A DNA stretch of 64,000 bases from the NCBI GenBank assembly GCA_011032825.1, contig JAADJZ010000010.1:682001-746000 (forward strand), in the 5' to 3' direction. The DNA is from Massariosphaeria phaeospora (taxonomy: Eukaryota > Ascomycota > Dothideomycetes > Pleosporales). Under the pieces are notes generated by a model that was given only the letters and a program-made list of their open reading frames with translations, made no database searches and was not told the origin of the DNA. Below are positions 56,222-64,000 of the stretch, one piece after another (positions within the stretch are counted from its first letter, which is position 1; each line of letters starts with the position of its first letter). The position numbers were made by a program, and so were the translations under genes.

Positions 56222-56987
56222 ATATTCTGAAAGGAGGTGTGTTGCTGAATGTTTATACCAACTTATCAAGCAATTCGAACACAGTTGTCGCATAGTCGAT
56301 TTTGCACTTATCAAGGCTTGTCGTATCTTGCGTAGTAGATACCGTGCTCTTAGCAAGACCCTGTTATATCAGTTACATTCGACATAAAGTATGTGGCTGG
56401 TCTAGTAGGCATGTCAGATAATAAGGTGTACACAACACTGACAAAGAGAGGATGCGATGTATAGCTGTCAGCGTCACTGTTAAGCGATCCACTGGGGCAA
56501 GAATCATAGACGAAGTTGTAAAGAGGGCGAATAAGATGCAATTGGAACACTACGTAGGACCTGTGATCTACAGAAGAAATCAAACACCCATATGGATATC
56601 GGAAGCGACAGGTATCTAGTCCCAGAACACCGCAAAGAACGCATCACCCGCAAACCCCGAATCCTCCAGGCTTGTGTAGGAACCCGGATGCCGAAAGAGA
56701 AAAAGAAAGCTCGCCCTTGGTTTTGCGCTGCCAGAGAAATTCCCAGTCTTTTTGTAGAAACGCCGAGGCCCATGTAGTGTCGTGTAGCTTTGCGCCCAGT
56801 GGCCTTCCAGTATGCTTGGGTATCGAAGTTGTGCAATAAAGAAAACTGTACTAAAAGGCGATAGGGATGTTAAGAACAATTGGTGAAGTGAAGAGTGGAG
56901 AGACCCGAAATGAGTTGAGAGAAATGAAGAGCACTGGACCCGCATGAGGGAACACTGGTAGCTACCGCCGTCCATCTAGGGTGCGTG
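56222..56987. other. Intergenic between convergent genes, no gene seen
   Basis: About 765 bp, 3' flanks of two convergent genes. Frames on both strands are short and featureless. Confidence 0.55.
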
Positions 56988-57554
56988 TCACTTGAACAGG
57001 CTGAGTGACAGCTTCTTGGATCTCCGGCGCATCTTGTACAGTATGCCGGCCTTCTCGGCCTCGGACGGCTGCTTGAAGCTCTCGTGGCCCTCGCTAGAGG
57101 TATCGCTTGGGCTCGAGGCAACCACTGCGCTGTCTTCGTCTTCGATCAAGGGCAGAGGCGCTGTCTCGGGAGGAGGCGTCCGGAAGTATGCGTCCACTCT
57201 GGCGTTCATGGCACGGTTCTTCTCCTGGGCCATCATGGTGATGCTCGTATTAGAGTCAGACCTAGACAGGCTTCCTCGACGAGACTCGCGGCGGGTGGTC
57301 GTTAGGCTGAGGGATGGAGTGCGGGACAGTCCTCCGACAGATGGGGCTCGGTCATTGCCCACGAGGCGGTACTCGGATGTGGCGAGGTTCCAGCCGGCGC
57401 AGTAGGGACAGAAGTCACACTTGATCTCCCAGCCGGAGAGGCCAAGTTTGGATGGGCAAGTGGACAGGTTGGTGGAGGGGCTGCACGAGCGCACCAGGTG
57501 GTACCAGCGGTGGCGGCAAGGCAGGAGAGAGACGTTGAGTTCGGCGACACACAT
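56988..57554 (-). CDS. Small Cys/His-rich hypothetical protein
   Basis: A single 188-codon frame, start MCVAELNVSLLPC. The first 55 residues hold a pattern of Cys and His (C2, C13, H15, H19, C24, C33, then 'CDFCPYC') that looks like a small zinc-binding module. The rest is Ser/Arg-rich with 'TRRESRRGSLSRSDSNTS' and a helical 'MMAQEKNRAMNARVDAYF' segment. The C-terminus is basic ('MRRRSKKLSLSLFK'). No named domain is recognised; possible phosphorylation sites abound. It may bind zinc, and membrane or nuclear location is a guess. Confidence 0.6.
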   Translation of the reverse strand: MCVAELNVSLLPCRHRWYHLVRSCSPSTNLSTCPSKLGLSGWEIKCDFCPYCAGWNLATSEYRLVGNDRAPSVGGLSRTPSLSLTTTRRESRRGSLSRSDSNTSITMMAQEKNRAMNARVDAYFRTPPPETAPLPLIEDEDSAVVASSPSDTSSEGHESFKQPSEAEKAGILYKMRRRSKKLSLSLFK

Positions 57555-60500
57555 GGCGACGGCGGTTGAGTGTTCACGTTACTTCGAGATATGCTCGCGG
57601 AGCAGCGAACCTGCCTTCGGGCAGGATAGTGGTAGCTGGGGACGACGTCGTGAAAGGCGTGTGCGTATCAGAAGAGGCTGGCGTTATGTTGGGGGTACGA
57701 TCACGGGGTTGGCTTGGCTTGTGATGACTGCGGAGGGTTGGAAGTGCCACTATGTCGATAGTTGGGTTGTTGTTGGTGGTGACGGAACGACACGGGCTGA
57801 AGCTGGAGCTGGTGATGGGGTACAGAATGGTGATGGACACGGGCGGGTACGGTGTTTTATATGTGTGGCGTGTCGGTGGGTTGATATGGCGAAGGCCTGT
57901 GCAACGGCGGCGGTCGTGTGCCAAGGCGCGGAATCCTGATTGGCTGAGCCGCTTCGCGGTGACGATCCCCCTTGCCTCGCTGGGCGGAACAGCGGCAGCG
58001 GCTTTGCGGCTGACGGAGCAGGAGCAGGAGCAGGAGCGGACGCGGCGGGCGGGGACTGGTTGGCAGCACACCCAAGTCGGAAGGCGCGGAGCAGACGGGG
58101 GCAGACGGGCAAGCGGACGCGCATGCAAACAGGCGGCTGATGGCAGAGACCGACGCAAAAGGGGCGGGCAGTCGATAAGAGCGGGAGGGAGGTGCCTGCA
58201 CACGAATGCAAGTGAAAGGTGAGGTCAGCCGTTGCGGAAGCTGAGTCGGCGGCCTAGGGAACGGACCGGGTGCGCGTTGGAGGAGCAGTCAGAGAGTCAG
58301 ACTGCAGCGGTAGGTGGTCAGAGGTCTCGAGCAGGGCGCACGGCAGGCCGTGGTCTTTATCAACGTGGCCGGAGTGCAAACCGTTCAGCGCTGGGCATGG
58401 CATGGGCAGCGGACCTCAGGGCTGGCCCGCCGCCTGGAGCAGCGAGCAGGGCCCATGACAGCTAGCGTTGGTGGAGATGATGAGCTTCGACCGCTGAGGC
58501 TGCCCATGCCCGCTGCTCGATGCCCACAACCGGCATGGCCGCTCAACCACCGTCCGCTATCGACGAGCGCGGCGGCGGGACGCGCAGTGAGCAGCCTCGG
58601 GGGCACGCGGAAACCCAGCACTAGCGACGCCCAGAGGCACCTGTTTGACCTTTGAAAGCCCCTGGGCTGATCCGAGCCAACGCACCGGGATCCGGCGAAG
58701 CATTGAGGACGCCGCCGCGCTCGTCACAAGCAAGCAGAGACATCTCACCGCACCGCACACCTGGCCTCAGCGCACTCTGGTCTCTGTCTGTCTGCTCCTC
58801 CATCGCGACAGGTGTCATATCGGCCCAACGTGGCGCTCCCATTGGCGCGCAACCCCCAGATTCAGGTGCATCTGTGCAACCGCCAAACAAGTCTTCCTCC
58901 GAGCGCTCTGGCACCTCACCGACAAGCCTTCTTCGGTTCGACCTGCGCACGAGTTGGAACCGGGATGGCCATTCTGCCAGAAGACACAGAGCTTGCCCGT
59001 CGCCGCGTCCAGTCTTGGGCCGCTGGCCGCTGGGCTCTGGGGTGACATGCAGACCTAAGAGAATCCAAGACCCGTCGCGTGTCTCTAGAGTCTACCCAGC
59101 AAACCCAGGCCCCTACTCGCTCGTCGGCGCAGGCGACGCGGGCGGACTGCCGTGTTACACCAGTCTATCTACACAAGGAGGGTCCCTCACTCTATCTTGC
59201 TTGCTGTGCGGCACGACAACGTGGGCAATAGACGTGGCAGCTATTGCTCCTGGTAGCGAAGACAGAGCAGCGAAATTCCCGGGCGTCGAGGCCCGCGGAT
59301 GAATCCTGCGGATCAACAACGCCCTAGGATTACCCGGACCAGCTGCCGTCGATATGAAGTCATTGCTTGTTTGATCATCTCGTGTAGCCGAGAGAAACTT
59401 TCTACGACCCCGACCCCCAAGCCAACGACCAAGGCCTGACCATTCACTGTGGCACATGCGAGCTGACCGCACTTCCTCGTACGCCGTCAGACTTTGTAAC
59501 ATACACCAACAGGCCTCTTCTCCTAAACAAGCAGCTTCCAGTAACACCAGCCGTTCAAAGAAGCAACAGTCGCAGAGCACGGCAGCTATCTCTCACCGCC
59601 TGCAAATGCACCACTGCACGGACGCATCTGCTAATCATAGGCTGGATTCGTGGAACCGTTGACCTTAGCACGTTTCGCTCCCGAGAGCGTGAGAGGTGCG
59701 CTTGTCCTTTACGGCCACGCATGCATTCGCTCCGGTAGGACTCTTTCGCCTGTCACATCGCATCATGCCCGCATACCAAGACGCTGCGTATCTACAGATC
59801 TTCCCGTTCGAGCAGCATATCCGTGGCACTGTCCGAAAATCGGCACCGGCTCATCAATATCATTCTGACATGGTCACTGAATACCGCACACTGACAAAAC
59901 TAGAGCCCACATAACCTCCAAGAATAGACGCGTGCGATTACTTGGCGGAACATACGAGTGCATGGCGGAACGTACGACTGCGACGCGGGGCTCGGATATC
60001 GAGGAAGAGAAGTGCACAACACCGGGGGATCAATATGGTGGGCTCGGGGGAGAGCCCGGAGACGAGGACATTACAGGACCCTGGTCAGAATCTACACAGC
60101 CTCAACGCCACCATGCATCTTCGGCGCTCCGCTCCTCCTCCCCTCCTCCTACCCGCTTGGCAACAAGATTGGCACGTCTTGGCTTACGCTCCAACCTCTT
60201 GGCTCAAGCTCCAACCCCGCTCCCTGAGGATCAACACCTCATCCAACATCACGCGGCCTCATGCCGAAACAGACCGCGAAGGCCAACCCCATCAGAGCAG
60301 CGAGTGGGCAGGAGCAGCTAAGGTTCGATATACCACACAAGCCGCGCGCCAAGAGCCCGGCCGGCGGGAGCATCCCGCAGTCTGTCGCGTGCTAGATACA
60401 CTATAACGAGATTGCCGCAGCGGCACGACATTATTCGTAAAGGTTCCAAAGCTGTGGTTGCAACACCCTTCCGTATTTAACTATGATTTAGCTCGTCGCT

Positions 60501-63117
60501 GGATCCTGGTTTCCGCGAGCCCAAGGCACGTAGCATTGGAGCCAGCAGTGCACCACTAGCCCGCGGCTTCCCCAGATCGACAGTCTAAGGTCGCTTACGA
60601 CGGACTTCTGTCGAGGTTTCCCACCACATTGAGAGTGGCTCGTTTGTCATTTTGTCATTTTGGCAACACGGAAACACATGGAGTTAATGTCGCTAATGAC
60701 GTGACAGAATCGCATACTGATCAAAGCTTGGCACCTCCTGGCTGACTTATGTAAGAGCTGTCATGATCGGCCCTTTCTTCCATCGTATGTGATTAGACGA
60801 AGAAGCGTAAATCTGTTGGCTCGGGGCAACATCTGCCGACATGTCTTTAGCTGACTTCAGCCAGCGGGATTGCCCGGAATCCTGTTACTGTAATGGCACT
60901 GCATGAGACTCCCGATGCGTACGATCGCGCTCGAAAGAACACGGAGATACAACCTCTGCTAACCTTATCTTAGCGGAGTTTACGGAATAGAAACTAAGCA
61001 TGCAGAGTCAAAAGTAAGACACCAATGATTTATCAGTTCAGGCATACTCTACGCGCTGAATAATAATTATCTTATCTCCGAGACAACTCTTACCCTAGGT
61101 ACATTTGGCTCTGTTCGAAACAACCGGTTGTTTCCGGGAGTCTGCTTTCCTAATAACTCTTTTCTTCACTTCGCTTTCCTCAAGTACTTTACAAGGCCAA
61201 CCAGAGCTTGTCTTACAACCCCGCTCCGTCTAAATGGAGCAAGTTGCCGGAGCTTGAGAGGACTTGGCCTCAACTTGGCAGTCTCCGTGACGTCTAGGGT
61301 CCGTCACCCGAGTACGGATGCAAGCGCCGTAAGCTAGCGAGTTAAACTCCACGTCCCCAGACCTCTCCCGTAGGCTTGTCGATCAAGCGTCGTTCTCCTT
61401 GGAGTCCCATTCGGTCGTCATCCTCTCAGGGTCAGTATGACACTGGGCTCATAGCTACGTTGTACACCTCTTGGTTGGTACTTGCCCAGCGTCACTATTC
61501 CAACATTATTTCAACTCTCTTCCAGTCACTTCTCATCAAGTCCAACTAGCTGTCTCTCAATACGAGCCATTCAACATTCTGCTCATCCACTCCCAACACG
61601 CGAAGCATATCACCCATGTCAGCAGTTTTACAGTCGCTCTCTTTGACTCTAGGCCGAACGCACCAGCGTCGAATTTACCTAGCAAGAGCGATTACCGCCA
61701 ACATGTGTCACACAACATATCCTCCGCAACTCTAGAACTCCACCTCTACGTCTGCCCCCCTCACTAACGCACCTGCACACCACTCCCAGGCCTTGGAACC
61801 GGAAGAATTCGGGCCACGGCGATGATGTGGCGCTTCGGCAGTCAGGCCGCTGCCTATGTCCCGATAGCAATGCACTCCACCACCCATACTTTACGTAAGG
61901 GCGTAATTCACACACCGATGGCTAAGACCACAAGACCCGACGCTCAGCTTCCTACACGCAGCATCGATTGCCACGTTCCACTGTAAGCCACATGGCTCCA
62001 ACCTACTCAGAACGGCACGGAGGTGCGAACTCACTCTCCGAATCCAGAGGGGAACCGTGGCATCGCGCTTCGTATATCGGATCGCTGAGTGACTGCCTTC
62101 TGTTCGGATGACCAGTGTGTGTGCTACCCAGAGTGTGCTGGCCTACTCTACCAGGCTTTGCCCACTCTCGAGCTACTCTTGGCCTATGTTTCGGCTACGC
62201 ATGCTTGAGGATTCACATCTTAGGCCCACTTCTCTTATGCTGTAGAATCTAGATACGTAGAGCTTGTGGATGATCTGACCAAGGCGCCCTGTTGACGGCG
62301 TGGGAGATTGAGATTGGGATGACGCAGTGCCTATGACGTTCCGCCCATGAACGAGCATCTCTACGTCGCTCGCTTGGTGCAGCGTCTACGAGTTGGTTTT
62401 TTAAGTCTTAGTGTCTAGGCTTTTTGTCTCCTCAAATCTTGCGTGTCTCTGTTACTGTTGAATCTAGCATCAAACTAATTCCCTCAAGTGCACTGACGAA
62501 GCTACGCGGTATCTAGATCTACACACACGAAGTCGTGGTATGCATCTAGTCAGGATCTCTTGGAGTTGCTAATGTATGTAGTCTATGTGAAATAAATGGA
62601 TAAATGCAGAAGGCACTCTCTATCATAGCATCTACGCTTTTCCATATTGATAGAGGTGGGTATGATGGAAAGAAAAATCAGTAAATATATTGGAGTTGCA
62701 GTGCTGTACATATGCGTGTATTCGATTTTTCACTTTTCTCACCCAATCATCCAGCTGTATTATTTTCTCACGCTGTTTCTTTTGAGTTGAAATGTACGCC
62801 TTTCTTTCGGCGTGCATGGTTGGGAAGATGTGAAAGAAGACGGCATGGCAGTATATGGATAGCTGGGTCGCACACTGGCTTCTGTGTAATGAATGCAAAT
62901 CCACTTCGCATGTTAGGGATCTTCGGGTTGTTTTGGTCAAGGGTAGTTAAATGGCAGTGGGTTTAATCGGTGTAATTTAACATGACCGCATTATATTTGC
63001 AGATTCGGATTTTGTCTATCCGTGACGAGACAGCGCCTTTTCCTGCTGACTCTAGAGGCCGCCAAACGTGGCCTTTCTTTCGTAGAATGCATATCAACTC
63101 CTTCTTTTCACCAATCC
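57555..63117. other. Long gene-poor interval, no supportable gene
   Basis: About 5.5 kb of normal base composition. Many overlapping frames exist on both strands at 57,600-60,400 (longest ~216 codons at 58,652-59,302 on +), but they are Arg/Ser/Pro/Ala-rich, coincide with frames on the opposite strand and show no domain or intron pattern. From 60,400 to 63,000 frames are short. No tRNA, rRNA or transposon ends were recognised. It could contain a long non-coding transcript or decayed genes. Confidence 0.5.
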
Positions 63118-64000
63118 TTACTGTAGCAGCCGCAACACCTTAATCAGATCCCCTGTAACGCCCATGGCTGTCACTTCGCCACCCGCACCCGCACCCTGGA
63201 TGATCAATGGATTATCGCCGTAGCGCTCTGTGTAGAATGCGATGATGTTGTCGCTTCCCTTCAGCGCGGCGATAGGGTGGCTTGTGTCGAACTTCTCCAG
63301 TCCAACCTTCACTTCGCCCTTGGGCACATCCACACTGCCCACAAACCTCACCACTTTCCCCTCCTTCTCTGCCGCCGTCTTCAGCTCGTCCATCTGGTCG
63401 TCGAACTCCGGGAGCCGCGCCATGAACTCGTCGCCCGACGCCACTGCTTCCAGCTCCTTCGGGATGAGCGACTGCACAGGGAATGATGTGGGTGACTCTA
63501 CTTCCAGGCCCGCGAGACGCGCGAGAATGGTGAGTTTCCGCGCGACGTCGAGGCCGTTGAGGTCGTCGCGTGGATCGGGCTCGGTGAAGCCCTTGTCCTT
63601 TGCGGTCTTCACTTCTGCCGAGAATTTGCCGCCGCCGCCGGCGACGGGCTGGAACGAGTTGAACAGGAAGCTCATGGTGCCGCTGAAGACGCCCTCGATC
63701 TTGCGCACTTGGTCGCCTGTCTCGACGAGCTCTTTGAGCGCCGAGAGCACGGGGAGGCCGGCGCCGACGGACGACTCATGGAAGATGTAGCCGCCAGCGC
63801 CCGTGCCGTTGGAGGCGGCGCTGAAGATGTCGCGCCAGAGCTGGGACGTCGAGGAGAAGGCTTTTTTGTTGGGCGTTACGATTGAGATGCCCTTTCGTAG
63901 GAATAGGGGGTATGAGTCTGCGACATCTTGGTTCGACGTGTTGTCGATTAGGACTGCCTTGCCCGGGGCTTTTTCTAGATATGACGCGAGATCGGGAAGT
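63118..64000 (-). CDS. HOM6: Homoserine dehydrogenase, C-terminal part (runs off right edge)
   Basis: 294 codons are visible to the TAA at 63,118-63,120; the N-terminal ~70-80 residues with the Gly-rich NAD(P) loop lie outside. Visible landmarks: 'VLIDNTSNQDVADSYPLFL', 'SIVTPNKKAFS' (nucleotide-binding half), 'SSVGAGLPVLSALKEL', 'GVFSGTMSFLFNSF', and the substrate-binding 'GFTEPDPRDDLNGLDVARKL' containing the conserved Asp/Lys of the family. The end 'NPLIIQGAGAGGEVTAMGV' is typical. The enzyme reduces aspartate semialdehyde to homoserine on the way to threonine and methionine and is cytosolic. No intron is seen in this part; about 370 residues total would be normal. Confidence 0.95.
   Translation of the reverse strand, partial: LPDLASYLEKAPGKAVLIDNTSNQDVADSYPLFLRKGISIVTPNKKAFSSTSQLWRDIFSAASNGTGAGGYIFHESSVGAGLPVLSALKELVETGDQVRKIEGVFSGTMSFLFNSFQPVAGGGGKFSAEVKTAKDKGFTEPDPRDDLNGLDVARKLTILARLAGLEVESPTSFPVQSLIPKELEAVASGDEFMARLPEFDDQMDELKTAAEKEGKVVRFVGSVDVPKGEVKVGLEKFDTSHPIAALKGSDNIIAFYTERYGDNPLIIQGAGAGGEVTAMGVTGDLIKVLRLLQ

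Noticed and set aside
58652..59302. 216-codon frame on + in the gene-poor interval
   Set aside because: No ATG near its start, overlapping frames on both strands, low-complexity composition, no domain. Retained only as a possibility in the interval note.

Overview
This is a stretch of filamentous ascomycete nuclear DNA. The genes have short introns (mostly 47-70 nt, GT..AG, with CTAAC/CTGAC-like branch sites), typical fungal housekeeping proteins, and a sharply AT-rich repeat island with the signature of repeat-induced point mutation (RIP). In the island, Gln and Trp codons have become TAA/TAG and acidic catalytic codons have become Asn/Lys. Gene content and codon style suit a Dothideomycete, most likely Pleosporales; that placement is inference.

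Layout. (1) 1-~21,000 is a RIP-degraded mosaic of nested transposable elements. It holds one complete Ty3/gypsy chromovirus (4,023-11,198; 511-bp LTRs; 5-bp target duplication CAAGT) and two partial relatives. It also holds several pogo/Fot1-type (DDE_1) DNA transposons with TA target duplications, and five copies of a ~325-395 bp hAT-like MITE family with 8-bp target duplications and a perfect 58-bp palindrome in one copy. (2) 21,030-23,139 is a much less mutated pogo-type element. It sits immediately downstream of, and probably inside the original 3' end of, a five-exon gene for a DUF3435 tyrosine recombinase (23,236-25,578). DUF3435 proteins are the 'captain' recombinases of fungal Starship giant mobile elements, and this gene is transcribed toward the repeat island, as a captain would be toward its cargo. 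(3) From ~26.7 kb on the DNA is ordinary gene space.

Gene space in order: a small conserved protein (-), a Golgi pH regulator/GPR89-like membrane protein (-), a universal stress protein (-), the ribosome-associated J-protein zuotin (-), a GRIP-domain golgin divergent from zuotin (+), an SR-protein kinase (+), a secreted/membrane-anchored Ser/Thr-rich protein (-), an internally deleted cytochrome P450 relic (+), the Rad26/CSB repair ATPase (-), two hypothetical proteins, a CorA-like membrane protein (+), a DJ-1/PfpI protein (+), a small Cys-rich hypothetical (-), then ~5.5 kb with no supportable gene. The 3' part of homoserine dehydrogenase (-) runs off the right edge.

The genes of part 3 do not form a pathway cluster; they are unrelated housekeeping functions. 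The biological interest lies at the 17-26 kb boundary. There an apparently coding-competent tyrosine recombinase abuts a RIP island, a transposon has landed in its 3' side, and two inverted MITEs record a local inversion through displaced target-site duplications.
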